Assembly (NCBI GenBank): GCA_949318235.1
Contig: OX439133.1
Coordinates: 22,906,101-22,970,100, forward strand
Source: Ecdyonurus torrentis
Lineage: Eukaryota; Arthropoda; Insecta; Ephemeroptera; Heptageniidae
Length of the DNA: 64,000 nucleotides
Reading direction: 5' to 3'
A program made the translations under genes and the position numbers. Positions 1 through 11,620 of the stretch are shown piece by piece. Numbering within the stretch: position 1 is the stretch's first letter; every line of letters begins with the position of its first letter. Under the pieces are notes generated by a model, which worked only from the letters and a program-made list of their open reading frames with translations, was not told the DNA's origin and did no database searches.

Positions 1-91
1 CAATTATCATTTATTTAATTTTATTTTTTTAAAGAATATTACTAAATTGATAACTGTGTTGGAAAAATTTATGTTGTGTTTTCTTTCTTTT

Positions 92-865
92 TTAAAGTAG
101 TTTGAACGAGTTTTGATATTATTTAAACGCCGTTTTAGTGCTACCTATAGATTCCTTATTTCTCTATGCTCCTATTGATGTAATAAAAAATACATTTAGT
201 TCGAAACGCAAATAAAAAAATAGCCGCAAAGTCGAGCATTTTCCTCATACAACATTGGTTAATGGCTGAAAAAGCCAGGATCCTTCCACAGTAGATCATT
301 CATATTTCTGCGAAAGTGTATTTAAATGGACTCAAAAACAGATAAATAAGCTCTTTGATAAACAAAGAAACTTTTAAAAGCATTAAACTAAATTTGGTTC
401 GAAACGCACTGAGAACTTTGTGACTAAAAGAGCTGAAAATGAGAATTTTTTTGTTAACCAGTACTTTTATATAGTTCGGAAATCGGCCGCTAGAGGCGCC
501 GAATCATGGCGATCGCGGGAGAAACGAGATATAAACGTCAATTGAGCTCATAAACGTTAATAAAACTCTTGTAATGTACTTAATATGTATTAACTTCATT
601 ATAATTAATTAATATATGCACTGAGAAGCGAGAAAAGTGTTTGATTAGAAAATAGTTACAAAAAGGAATATATATATGATTTGCTGGATTATCTCTTAGT
701 GCCTTGACAGCACAGTTGGTAGAGCGCTGCTTTTACATGACGAGGGTCAGCGGATCGAGACTCGGTTATTGCAAAGTTTTTAATGATGAAATTAAATTCA
801 AGTGAGCGCCAAACTTCAAATAAATTTAAAATCAGCTGTTAACAACCTCGTTCAAACTACTTTAA
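92..865. mobile_element. TTAA-flanked short inverted-repeat element (MITE-like)
   Basis: A perfect 15-bp terminal inverted repeat, AGTAGTTTGAACGAG, lies at 96-110 and in reverse complement at 847-861. Each end abuts the tetranucleotide TTAA (92-95 and 862-865). TTAA target duplications are known for piggyBac- and Kolobok-type DNA transposons. The interior of about 735 bp has no open frame of useful length but includes a tRNA-like segment near 700-775, so the element is non-autonomous. The undecapeptide-length motif TTCGAAACGCA occurs twice inside it (near 200 and 400). The boundary call rests on the inverted repeat plus TTAA; the family is inference. Confidence 0.6.
700..776 (+). repeat. tRNA-like segment, probably the head of a tRNA-derived SINE
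   Basis: An A-box-like block (CAGCACAGTTGGTAGAGCG, starting near 709) is followed about 30 bases later by a B-box-like block (GGATCGAGACTC, near 753), the spacing of an internal RNA polymerase III promoter. The would-be acceptor stem does not pair well and the anticodon arm is weak, so this is not a working tRNA gene. A short T-run follows near 777. It lies inside the TTAA element. Confidence 0.45.
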
Positions 866-1176
866 GCTCGTTTAATTTGTTTTCTTTTTTTTTATATAAA
901 TATATAGGAAAAGTAAAGTTTACACTTACCAGGTTTTTCTCCGTGTTGTCGGTGTGTTAAATATGGTTTAAATAGGAGCACAAAAATGTTTTATGACATA
1001 CATTCACAGAGTTACAATAATTTAATCACTTTTTGTGGTCTTTATTTTTTTTTTTTGTATATTTTAGTATTCATTAATATGTATTAAAATTTTTTTGATA
1101 TTTTTATATCACTATATAATTTATAATATTTACTGCATTTTGAATATAAACACTAATGTTTAAAGAAGAGTGATGC

Positions 1177-3195
1177 TTATTTATTGACTTGCACGTGGTC
1201 TTTGTACATATTTTGTATCAGTTTATACTGAGTTTGAGGCATAGTATATTGATTGTATTTAATTTTGGGATGATTTATTATAGTTAAAAAGTCATCACTA
1301 CTTGTAATAAATTCACGTTGATTACGCAGCCATTTAAAAGTACGCTCTTGTTTTGACATTAAACTTAATTTGTAATCCAAATGTTCTTCATTCTTTTCTA
1401 ATATTTGTCCAATTGTCCAGCTATTATCAATCACCACAGCAACAAAACTATAAGTAAAGAGATTTTCGTTATTTATATTGCTAATTGTGTTGCTAGCGAG
1501 TCTTGCATTAGAGAGAGAGACACGAGTGTATATGTTATCTTCAGATAGACGATACATTTTTATAATATCCTCATCTTCTGGTACAAACCGATGGTGACTT
1601 CGAGTGCCAGGCAGAGTTTTTGCAGATGAAAATAAATCATTCATTTTTTTCCCATAAATTTGATTCTCTTCTCTTGATACGTACAAATAATTTATTTTAG
1701 ATGCATTTGTTTGTGATCTCTCATGTAAATATTTATACATATCATGTGCATTAAGTATATTGTCTTCACTACCTGGCTTTGCTTTCATGCTTTGCTCATA
1801 CGCTGCGCGCTTTGCGGCTCCGCCGATTGCATCACACGTGCTTTTGCCATGTGACGTGGCAAATGTGTTGTATTCCGCTGGGACACCATATAATGTTTCA
1901 TGAAGAGCAATGATTTTAAGATTTTTACAGTTCTTGTATTGACTGCCGGCACCGTCACTCCAGTATATGATTTTTTTTATTTGTGTGTTATTTTTTAAAT
2001 ACAAAGGGATAACTTTAGACGAGTATGAGTTAACAGTTGAAGCGTCGTGCATCAGGTCATCACTAATAACACAATAATATGTCATTCTCAATTTTTCAGT
2101 GCCAGGTTCTAGATCATAAATAACATAAATATGGAGAGTTGCCTGTTTATTTTGCCAGTACACTCCTTGGATTGAATTTTGAATTTTCATAGCATAATTT
2201 TCAGCAAAATCTTGCACAATTATAGCTGTTTTAGAGTTCAATGCAAGTTTTAATTCTGAAAAATATCTAGACTGAGCTTTAGATGTGTAGTGGTGTATAG
2301 TGGCTTCATTACACGCATTAGCTAAAGTATCAATAAATTCTTGAACAGTGCATATTATTTTCTCTAATTTTGGATAGTTATCTGAAGTCCACGTGTTATA
2401 CGAAATTTTGTCATCTTGATCTATGCTTTGTGATGTAAATACTTCAGTTAAAAAGTCAATAAGTGGTTCAAGTCCAGGACAATTATGACATCTAAATAGC
2501 ATGCACTCTTTGTTGTCTACAGAACATACAATTTTACTTATCAGATTTTTGTAATCTACACCATTATCAACTTTTAACGACATAAGTTTTAAGTTCTGAT
2601 GCACTTGACATACACAAACATTATGTACATTTTTTGAGTTCACAGTTAAAACCCATTTAGGACTTAATGTAACAAATTTTGACAAACTTATTTTGTAATT
2701 AGTACGTCTAATAAATTCATAGTGCAATTCTTTAAGGTTATAATACAATATTCTTTTTTGCATTTTTATTTTTTTTCCATCAATTTTAACTGTTACTCTA
2801 TCTCTAATTCCTGGTCTAATGCTGCAATTTTCTTCAGCTTGATAGAAATTAATTACTTCTTTTACAACATTTGGATCTAATGTGCGACCTTTAAACTTAT
2901 TAGGATTAGCTAATATTCCTTGAGTAACTTTTACAATTCTGGCTGCGTTCACTAAATCTCGAGTAACTTCAAAATAAATTGCAGTTTTACGTACAGACCA
3001 ACTTTGAGGTGCAAGTGTCAATAATTTAATTTTGTATTGCTTAGATGAGCTTGCAATTTTTTGTTTTAATTCACATAAAATACCATTATAATCATTAATA
3101 AGCATAGAATCTTCATTAGAGAGTTCCACGTCATTAAACAGCAATTCAGTAGGTATATCTGTGGCTCGTGACATTTTTTGGGCCAACTCAAACAT
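1177..3195 (-). pseudogene. transposase-like protein, catalytic core (3' part of a stop-interrupted gene)
   Basis: This is the longest open frame in the window: 672 residues from the first Met after the internal stop. A Cys/His cluster (C194, C196, H199, C231, C236, C239) precedes an RNase H-like region. Candidate acidic residues sit in the motifs VQDFAENYA (D329), YWSDGAGSQYKN (D414) and SHGKSTCDAIGGAAKR (D455), a spacing compatible with a DDE/D recombinase, though I cannot prove that role. Similar motif-bearing proteins are scattered in invertebrate genomes as uncharacterised repeat proteins; I do not assign a superfamily. The frame continues upstream through a TAA at 3223-3225 into a zinc-finger-like N-terminus, so it is probably one gene with a nonsense mutation. 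Downstream is AT-rich sequence. I found no convincing terminal inverted repeats for this element. Confidence 0.7.
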
Positions 3196-3222
3196 AGCCT
3201 GCCTTAACTTGTATTTCAGGTA

Positions 3223-3804
3223 TTAAACTTTTGCTTTTCCTTTACGTGCATGCAGATTAATTGGTGTTTTATTTAATAATTTTAATTTCTTATTCACACT
3301 TTTTATTGGAGAGATTTTTAATTTCTTTTTTTTACTGTCTCGAGATGTAGCAACAAACTTCCCTGAAGGGGATGGAACTTCATTTGTTTGGTTGTTAAAT
3401 ATTGAAATATCTGTTTGTACTGATTTCAGACAATTAACACAAATTTTTGAATCAGATTTAACTTCCTTAATCAGTTTTTCATTAATTTCAATTGCTAAAC
3501 TAGAGCCAATCACACGCAATGACGTTTTAATACACTTCTTGTGTTTTTTGTATGGATCACAACAGTAATTGTTTCTTTTATTATGATACTTTTTGACATA
3601 ACTATGGTAATGATGATTACAAACTGTTTTATGTAATAATTGGTCAGACCTTATATCACAATGTGTTTGTGTAATCAATAATGTTCTTTCTTCAGATGAT
3701 AATTCAGATAAGTAAGTAAGATCATTTGTTTAAGTGAACTCACCTGAATGGCAATCAGTATCAAGTAATTCACCAATTGTGCATTTTTGTAATTTGTGTT
3801 CCAT
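3223..3804 (-). pseudogene. N-terminal zinc-finger-like exons of the same transposase-like gene
   Basis: The likely start ATG is at 3802-3804. Exon 1 (3744-3804, 61 nt) ends CAG before a GTGAGT donor. A 54-nt intron (3690-3743) ends CTGAAG, and exon 2 resumes at 3689 in exactly the right phase (phase 1) to read into this frame. The product is rich in Cys and His (motifs THCDIR, VCNHHYHSY, NNYCCDPYKKHKK, KICVNCLKSV), consistent with one or two zinc-binding modules, followed by a Lys-rich basic tail that suits DNA binding. The frame stops at TAA 3223-3225, only nine codons before the Met of the catalytic part and in the same frame. Joining both parts gives 858 codons including both stops. A 30-nt GT..AG stretch around the stop exists but is too short for a normal intron. 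Confidence 0.6.
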
Positions 3805-5298
3805 TTTAACTCAAAATAGTGTTAATATATTTATGTTAAAAAGAATAACAAACACACACACTTCACTCTTCAAGAAACAATGCTCAACTGGCTGATTTTA
3901 AAAATTTATCAAAACAAATTGCGTGAAATATACTACGATTCATGTAACATTTTCATATTGTCAATATTGATAATATGTTATTTTATTATGATTTAGTGCT
4001 AAATTTATCTGAAACGGATTATATAGTCTCCGGCTGCAGAGACAAAGATGTTGAGCGCACGTGACAAACAAACCACAGCGATAACATCTTATAACTTACA
4101 AGATGCAATAAAATATTTACGATATACAACTTAATTTCAAAGTTATAATAAACGTTGTATAATATATAAAAAAATAATATTGACAAACAGATATGTAACA
4201 AAGATTGAAAATAAATTAAGAAATTTATTATAAAAATACGATAAAATTATGCAATCATATTATTATTATATATTATTATAAAAAAAATAAAGCGAAAGCA
4301 AGGAAACAAAAATATGCTTACTATTCAAAAATATAAATGATATAAAAATTAAAAAAATACGTATTTAAGATTATTACATACATCGTGATAGCAAGAAGCG
4401 GTGTAGTTGTACCGTAGCGCGCCGCGCCAAATAGCACTATACGGGACGCTCGATTTTTTACATAAGCCATTCTATACACAACTTTTTTATTTTTTACTTT
4501 TTTAAAGGAAGATATGCCCTTTCTTGCAGTATATTTTTTTTCATTGATATCAAGTTGCAAGACTGACTTATTTGCGTGCAAAAACAGGTGATTTTGCAAA
4601 ACATCATTTACTAAAATCACCGCTGCAAATAGGCAAATAATTAAAAATAATTTTTTTTTTCATATTTGTATTTGAAAAGGTTTATAGTAGCTCACCAAGT
4701 CCAAAAATAAAACTTGAAAACAATTTTATTATTTTTTAAATAATTTTCAAAATGGTCTATTTTAGCTAAAATTACACATTTTCATTAATTTTTTTAATTA
4801 CAAAATAATTGACATATTTTTTATTTTTAAAATTTTAATATGAGTTGAACTATTGTCCTTTGAAATAAAAAAATAAACTTTATATTTCATTAATTAGGGA
4901 AAGAGTAATCGTGCGTCAAAGTTGAGTCCACGCGACCTCAAAAAAGCGTCCACGGCACGTTCAAAGCACTCTAGCTCCCTTAATAATAATAATATTTTGA
5001 ACATATTTTAACACGTTGTGTACCACACTTAGGTGTAGTAACAAAAAAAGTTTCAGCAAAATCTGAAAACATTTTCATTTGGTGCCGTCGTGGCTGGACT
5101 GGCAAATTTCGTCTCATTTATAATTAAATACTTAAAAATAAATTATATAAATAATAATATAATAAATTTAAATCAAATATAAATTATAATATAATACATT
5201 TTAAAAATAAATTGTAACAAAACAAAAATATAAATAATATTATAATTAAAAAATCAAAATTGTTGCTTAGAAAACTATAGTAATATACCATGAGATTA
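3805..5298. other. AT-rich sequence, no gene recognised
   Basis: The sequence is AT-rich with scattered GC-richer patches (4380-4460, 4905-4980, 5080-5110). A minus-strand open stretch at 4321-4620 has no recognisable domain and a tail of hydrophobic low-complexity residues. I do not call it a gene. Confidence 0.4.
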
Positions 5299-5503
5299 TA
5301 TATCGATGTTTACCCGTCAAAGTGAACGAAGTACACTTTACAAATTTCACTCAAAATGAACGATCTGCGTTTGGCGCTTCTACGCATTTTAACATGAGAA
5401 CTAGATGGAGGAACTTGGAATTTGTAAAGTGTAGAACGTTCATTTTTCCCCAAATTTGTAAAGTGTAGTTCGTTTACTTCGACGAGTAAGCATCGATATA
5501 TAT
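5298..5503. mobile_element. foldback MITE carrying ACACTTTACAAATT motifs
   Basis: An imperfect inverted repeat runs from TATCGATGTTTACCCGTC (5300) to its mirrored form ending CATCGATATA (5500), with arms of about 50 bp. The motif ACACTTTACAAATT occurs in both arms. Diverged relatives occur at 41357-41549 and 45600-45800. There is no coding capacity, and I could not define a target duplication. Confidence 0.55.
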
Positions 5504-5639
5504 ATTTTTTTAAATTAACGTTTAGGAACTCGAACTGAATTCCATTTCTTTAATTGTTCGTTAAAACTTTTCCATACTACACACACACACTCACACTTAA
5601 GAGAGAGAGAGTAAACTTAAACTTTTGAACCGGGATTGT

Positions 5640-5667
5640 GCTTTTTTTTTTGGGGGGGGGGGGGGTG
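5640..5667 (+). repeat. T-run followed by a G-run of about 14
   Basis: A poly(T) stretch runs directly into a poly(G) stretch, rare in this AT-rich context. Shorter CA and GA microsatellites lie just upstream (5580-5611). A related G-rich block is at 7465-7480 inside another repeat. Confidence 0.7.
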
Positions 5668-5749
5668 GAGTAAAGTAAAAGGTTAACGATATTACGACAC
5701 GTTTATCACCTGATGTCTGATGTAAATAAAACACATGACAATAAAGTTG

Positions 5750-6230
5750 CGTCACTTACAGGTATGCCAAGACAAGGTCTCTCCCGCCAAATGCTGAATC
5801 CAAGGTGCTAAACCAATCATCCAATCATAGAGCGTGTTAAAAACCTACCAGCCAATCATAGTTGACTTTAAATAGTTACTTACGCTGCATCCGCTCGAAG
5901 TAGTTTTGTATAGATGTTTTGACGTTATACCTGCATTAGGTGGCATTGTATAGTATATCAATACCTGGTCCACGCTAATATTTACCTACTGCAATTTACA
6001 TGACTTTCATACCTCACTGACAAGACGAGTTTTCCCCCATGTTTGTAGATTAGTTACTAACCGACTTCCAGCCTGCGCTCACCGTGAGTGCAGAAGCCTC
6101 TACTTTGCATGCAGTACATATCGTTTCTACAAATAATAATAATTTTAAAGTTAAATATATATAAAATAATAATAATTTATATCTTAGAAAACTGCAATTA
6201 AGTCTCAAGCTAATACAAATGTTTGTCGAC
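5750..6230 (+). repeat. dispersed repeat, copy 1 of 2
   Basis: Several blocks are shared in order with 8735-9140: a TTGTATAGTATAT block, a TTAATATTTAC-like block followed by CAATTTACA/TAATTTACA, a GTGAGTGCA/GTAAGTGAA block, a TTTGC block followed by ATATCGTT, then AATAATAATAAT and a TAATTTATA stretch. Divergence is considerable, so these are old copies of one element. No coding sequence was seen. Confidence 0.4.
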
Positions 6231-6358
6231 GATTCAAATTAATAAATTGAGGTATCTTCAAGTAAAATTCCTATTTGTCAGCCGGATCTAAATAAATTAC
6301 ATCACCATCGCAATGTTATTTACTGATTTACCGCACTATTACTTCCATTCAAACCGAG

Positions 6359-6668
6359 TTAAAGGCGTAGATCACCTTGAACAAAAAAGTTGCGTAATAT
6401 CCTAACAAACCTGAAAATAAACGTTGATTTGTCCGGAGTCATTGATTTCTAATTTATTTTCCATTCACAAAATGCCGCTGCCGGTCACTGACGTCACAGC
6501 TCGCCTGGTCCACGCGCAAGTAAACCGGGCAAGCTGTGACGTCAGTGACCGGCAGCGGCATTTTCTGAATGGAAAATAAATTAGAAATCAATGACTCCGG
6601 CCAAATCAACGTTGGCTTTTAGGTTTCTTAGGATATTATGCAACTATTTTGTTCAAGGTGTACGTTTA
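6359..6668. mobile_element. TTAA palindromic MITE, copy 1 (CRE-palindrome family)
   Basis: This is a near-complete palindrome of about 310 bp starting TTAAAGGCGTAGATCACC. The right end is degenerate. The centre carries two TGACGTCA octamers (6489-6496 and 6537-6544) flanking a short GC-rich loop. Two further copies are at 30786-31102 and 54044-54358, both with intact TTAA at each end. There is no coding capacity. The TTAA duplication points to a piggyBac- or Kolobok-type mobiliser. Confidence 0.75.
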
Positions 6669-6849
6669 TGCAATTATAGAAAAGAATTTGATTTAAAAAA
6701 AGTAAAGATATAGACTTGCGCAAGTAATAAATTTATTATTAAATAATTAAAAAGATATAAAAATATTTGTTTATACTTGCAAAATAATAATTATAAAATA
6801 TTATATATATAAATTAAAACATTATTATATTAAAAAAAGTTTAATTTTA

Positions 6850-7265
6850 ATGAAGGTTATTGGTTTTAAACATTCTTAAAAAATTACTATGTCTTAAAAC
6901 ACGTAAAAGTATGTGTAGTATTTCTCATTTAAATTTCTCCAAAATCGGTGCACGGAATACATAAATTTAAGAAGTTATTCAGATACATATAAATAACTCT
7001 TTAGTACAAACCAATAACTCTTTTGAAAAAAGTTTAAAGAGTAACTCGTTAGTATGAACGTAATTTCTTTAGTTAACTCTTATATTCTAAAAAGTTTAGT
7101 TTGTATCTAACAAATTTATTATAAAAAAAGTCTAAATAGTAACTCTTTAGATAATTTTTTCCGTGTGGAGTAGTTTTCTCAAAAAGCTCAAAAAACGTTT
7201 TTTTCCCCATAAGCGTAATGTTAAATTAGGGGACCCTTAGCTTTCCCCGCATCTCCCCGCGCGCT
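6850..7265. repeat. dispersed repeat, copy 1, with an internal insertion
   Basis: Blocks match 40548-40760 in reverse orientation: AAACACGTAAAAG, a TTTCTC/AAATTTCT stretch, GGAGTAGTTTTCTCAA, a TAATGTTAAATTAGGGGACC segment and GCTTTCCCCGC. Copy 1 has about 190 extra bases (6960-7160) containing several variants of GTAACTCTTTAG in both orientations, which suggests a nested insertion. Confidence 0.5.
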
Positions 7266-7608
7266 AAACCGATAACCTCCATTTCAAAAATTTAAGTAAA
7301 TAAATTAGTAAACAGAAATGGACTTTGATATTATACTTATACATTGTAATTTTGCAAATCACTAATTACTGACTCTTGCACAATTATTTTCTTCTTTTTT
7401 TCTGATAGACATGTTCGTTGAAACTGTTGTTGTTCTCCCAAGCAAAAAACTCACACACCATTTTTGTGGGGGGGAGGGGCAAAATAAGAGGCTTATTACA
7501 TGACGACATGTTTACAATATCGCCTAATTCAGGTAAAACTTACTATAGTAAACATATAAGTCTACTAGTCCTATAAACCGCTTCTTCCATTTCAACAAAG
7601 GTTATAAG

Positions 7609-8475
7609 TAGAGCTGTAAATTTAAACCGAGCTGAACTGGAACTCGATCCAACATTTTTGAGTATTCGGTTTGGAAGAATCAGCCAAACCGAGTTTAGAG
7701 CTTTTTCGAGTTTTTAGCTCGAAAACGAGTCAACTCGAGTTAATACCTTAAACGAGCCGTCAAAATGCAAGAGCTATTGTGTTAAAAATGATCTTAAAAC
7801 TGTTACATTTTTTTTTTAATAATAATCTAAGATGCTACGGATTTGACGCAGGATATACCATTGTCCACTCATCAATCATCATATGAATCTAGTTTTTTTT
7901 TCTATAATATACCTGTTAAAGTTATTTTCATTATTATTATTTTTTTTTTTTTGGCTGTAATGCATTTTGTTATGTTTTTATAAGAATAAAGATGGAACGA
8001 TCGTATGAAATTATATTTATATGGTAATTTACTATTTACCAAATGAAATTAATAATAATAATAATAATTAATAATAATAATTAATAATTTATAATTAATT
8101 GTTATAAATCATATTATTATAAAAGCATAAAATATGCAATAAGATTAATTGTCGCATATTATAGAATCAAATTTTTACTATTTTAACATGCTGGATATTA
8201 ATTTCAGTTTAAATTAGGAATTTACATAATCTTAGTGACGAATTTGATATTAAAATATAATATTAATAAAATTTAAAACACGACCTTTTGTTTTTTAGCC
8301 GTAAAACACGTGTTCGAGTTTTGGTCCGAACCTTGAGTTTTCAAGCTTTGGATGGTTTTTCAAATTTTAGCTCTATTTCAAGTTTAAACCGAGTTTCGAG
8401 TCAAACCGGGCTAAAAATTTGCAACACGGTCTAAACAATTTTCGAGCTTTTTACAGCTATATTTAAAAGCTGATA
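7609..8475. mobile_element. hAT-like non-autonomous element with candidate 8-bp target duplication
   Basis: The left end TAGAGCTGTAAATTTAAACC has hAT-like terminal form, and a related inverted sequence ends near 8458-8475. GTTATAAG occurs immediately outside both ends (7601-7608 and 8476-8483), a perfect 8-bp duplication as expected for hAT elements. The interior has subterminal clusters of CGAG/CTCGA-containing repeats and an AT-rich middle, with no transposase frame. The right boundary depends on accepting the duplication; the terminal repeat itself is imperfect. Confidence 0.5.
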
Positions 8476-8734
8476 GTTATAAGAAACTCACCGTTATTAA
8501 AAATGAAAAAAGAAAAAAAAAAAAAAAAAAAAAAAAGAAAAAAGAAAAGAAAAGCGGGTTTTGGAACTAGTAGACTCATTTGTCTCACCTAGGTTAGATG
8601 CCATTTCACCTGCATTAGATGACAATAAACCATTAACCATGCATGTTCTCTGCTCCCAAAATATCGATCAACTTTGGTTATTCAAATATAATTCGCATTT
8701 TTTGGTGCAAAAAAAAAAAACGGGTTTACAAACC

Positions 8735-9140
8735 GCACTATTGTATAGTATATGAAAACATTTTCCAGGTTAATATTTACGTTTCGTAATTTACAAGATA
8801 TACGTGACACCTAATGAGGTGACCAATAAGAGAGCGCCTAAAAACTCTGCATTTAGATAACATTACCCCACCTCCTAGCGACCTTGAGCGCTTTATTGTC
8901 TATTGACTCGTGTCTCGATTTCGATTTATCAAAAACGTCCTTGGACGGTGCCGACTGTATATACTTGCCGAAAGTAGTTTTTCAAATCCTGCACTGACTG
9001 TAAGTGAACGGGTCTCTAGTTTGCTGCAAATATCGTTGTTATTACGAATAATAATAATAAATATGAAAATTTAACAATAATTTATACATTTATTGTATAA
9101 AAAATTGCAACGCATTTCTTATACAAATATAAGCAAAAGT
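8735..9140 (+). repeat. dispersed repeat, copy 2 of 2
   Basis: This is a diverged copy of the repeat at 5750-6230, ending close to a long A-run. The shared blocks are in the same order and orientation. Confidence 0.4.
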
Positions 9141-9155
9141 TATTACAAGAAAAAC

Positions 9156-9156
<1 letters not shown>

Positions 9157-9193
<37 letters not shown>
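9157..9193 (+). repeat. poly(A) tract
   Basis: A run of about 37 A follows the repeat copy ending near 9140 and could be the tail of a retroposed sequence. No reverse transcriptase fragment is adjacent. Confidence 0.6.
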
Positions 9194-9194
<1 letters not shown>

Positions 9195-9920
9195 ATGAAC
9201 ATGAAACTGTTATTTACAAGAGGTTTACCAATAAAATTTCATTTTGATTTTGACTTGATTTCATAAGCACTATGTTACAAACCACGGAATTACGGGTTGT
9301 GACATAAAATAACCATTCTCTCTCTCTCTCTCCTACTTTTTCTCTAACACCCGCTAACATACTTTCCTCCCACCCCCTACATGGCAATTTGCAACAGCAA
9401 ACTAAACACGCAGTTCCCTCCAGCTTATTTAGAACTTGAAAATACGGTGATTTAGATTTAACTAAGAGTTATGGTAATCGCTTTTTTATGTTTGCTTTTT
9501 TATCAATACGTTTCAATTTTTTCTTTTAAACAGCCCGCAGTTTTCTTTTTTTTTTTATTGTAAATTTTTTTCATTTTTAAATTTTTATTAATTTTATATA
9601 TTTTTTTTTATTATTATTATTTTTAAACATAATATTTTTATAAATGCAAAATTGTTTGCTATATATTTTAATTTTTAAATTTATTTTAATATAAAAATAA
9701 TATTATTTTAATATACTTACAAAAATATATTTACTTAATGAAATTTACTACTGCAACTTGTAACACATAAAATTTACGGCTTAATTGTCTAGACTAGATG
9801 ATGTCTGATCAGTCTGATGAACAAAAGTTGAATAAATGGATATAGTTATACTTCTAACAGTAATTAATACAATATTTTACATTTAGTAAGAAATAATTGG
9901 GAGTTTCAACTTTATATCAG
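9194..9920. other. AT-rich sequence, no gene recognised
   Basis: Contains a short CT microsatellite at 9317-9331 and T-rich low-complexity sequence around 9540-9720. No exon-like open stretch was recognised. Confidence 0.4.
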
Positions 9921-9924
9921 AAAT

Positions 9925-10245
9925 CAATAAAGTCTATGCGCACAACGTCATATTTGTTGTGCTTGGACGCCATACTGAAGTAATGAATAACATTATTCAG
10001 CATTGAACAAACTTTGCTTTTGGCTATTTTCATTGCAAAATCTGTTAATTTTTCGTTATTATAATTTTTCTCACATACTTGAGATACTGATTCAACCTAT
10101 TAACAGCATCAATGCTCTCAAAAATATTGCTTACTTGTTAGTATTTTTAAACTGCAAAAATGAGTTATTTTCCTATGCGGTTAATGTTATTAAGTGATCC
10201 AACATGGTATCGACTTAAACATGAATGCATGGGCCCTATAAAACA
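9925..10245 (+). repeat. dispersed repeat family, copy 1 of 3
   Basis: Matches 38805-39115 in reverse complement over about 300 bp. Shared blocks include GGACGCCATACTGAAGTAATG against its reverse complement, ATTGCTTACTTG, TGAATCAACC/GGTTGAATTAG, and CCTATGCGG. A third, more diverged copy is at 25700-25985. No coding frame is conserved among the copies. Confidence 0.6.
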
Positions 10246-11040
10246 AGAATGATAATATACAAAATAGCGTGCACGACATAATTTAGATTTTGCAACCATC
10301 AGATAGGGTAGTACAAAATTATTTAAATGAAAACTTGTGACTGAAATGAAGTAGTCAATGCAGTGAAGAGTATCCTACTAGAAGATCGCTGCAATAAGGC
10401 AGAGGTATTCCTGATTCACTTCCTATCTGTGGACTTTAAAATAATAATTATATTGATAAAAACACCTCAAAACCCTATGTTTTAGACTAATGTGTATTTA
10501 AGCAATTAGGTCCTCATATTAACTATTTTGATATATTTTCTAAACCAGTTCACTATTTCATAAATTCGACGTTATTATTATTATTTTTTCCAAGGAAAAT
10601 ATTTATAATACTTTTGAAAGTTACAACGAGAATGGCCTTTTAATACCTCTAAAATGGTAGTTGGATCATAAGACAGTAGGAGTTGCAAAAACTAAATTAG
10701 GTTTTTCAAAATAAAAAAAAACATGATTTAATATAAATTTATGTTTTGCCAGACTTTTTGCCTTTATATCTACGAATTCAAATCTAAAATAGTAAACATA
10801 ATAATTAATACGTGAAAAACATATATAATTTACGTAGCGTTCGTTGTTGTATATTGTAGATCACGAAAATTGTTATATTGTATCTTAATACTGAACATCT
10901 TAGCTAATAAACTGTGCAGATAATGACAGTACAGTATAGCATAACTAAAGATATTAAACATAAGTTTTGCTTCGTTAAGGCAGCATATCTATTGCAAGAT
11001 AATACATACACAGATATCCCTATCTTATCTGTAGCATCTT

Positions 11041-11620
11041 TAGTATCTTAATAATAATAATAACAATAAATGGTTTTTATTGAGAAGCCACAAAAGGTAT
11101 ATACACTCACTTACATGGTCCTCTGACATATATTAAACATAAAAATTCTCATATCAGAGTTTTATAACACAATGAAAAAAAAAATACATTACACATTAAA
11201 ATAGAATAGAATAGTATAAATTGATCAATTTTAAATCACAGATATTTATAATATAAAATGATGGTTATAAAACTCGCTGTAATTTAACTTTGATTTTGGT
11301 TTTATTTTATCACATTACAAAATAATCAAAATTAAAATTGTCTTAGGAACTATTTACATAGAAATAGCAATATATCTTAATTCAGCAGTTTAGTATTTTC
11401 AGTCTTATACATTAATTATATTAACTTTATACATGTATACATTTGTGTCATATTTTTTAGTGATACTCATTTCAAATAATAATTTTTAACACTAGTTTTG
11501 AATAGTTTTTTTAGATACTATGTTATAATATTTAATAGGCAGATTATTCCAGAGTTTAGAACCTTTAACTGAAAAAGAGTTCATAAATATAACCATGAAC
11601 CACTAAACTCATTAATTAAC
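11041..11620 (-). mobile_element. degenerate 3' end of a LINE (non-LTR retrotransposon)
   Basis: On the minus strand, 11600-11500 reads MNSFSVKGSKLWNNLP followed by a few residues and stops. The FSVKGSKLWNNLP-type motif is characteristic of the C-terminal end of CR1/Jockey-like reverse transcriptase ORF2 proteins. About 450 bp further downstream the sequence ends in a TTATTATTATTATTA-type simple tail (11052-11063), as usual for such elements. Stops right after the motif show decay. The clade is not certain. Confidence 0.55.

Noticed and set aside
700..776. Functional tRNA gene
   Set aside because: The A and B boxes are present, but the acceptor and anticodon stems do not form, so only a tRNA-derived repeat is supported.
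4321..4620. 99-codon minus-strand open frame
   Set aside because: No recognisable domain; the C-terminal third is hydrophobic AT-rich translation; no support from splice or neighbour context.
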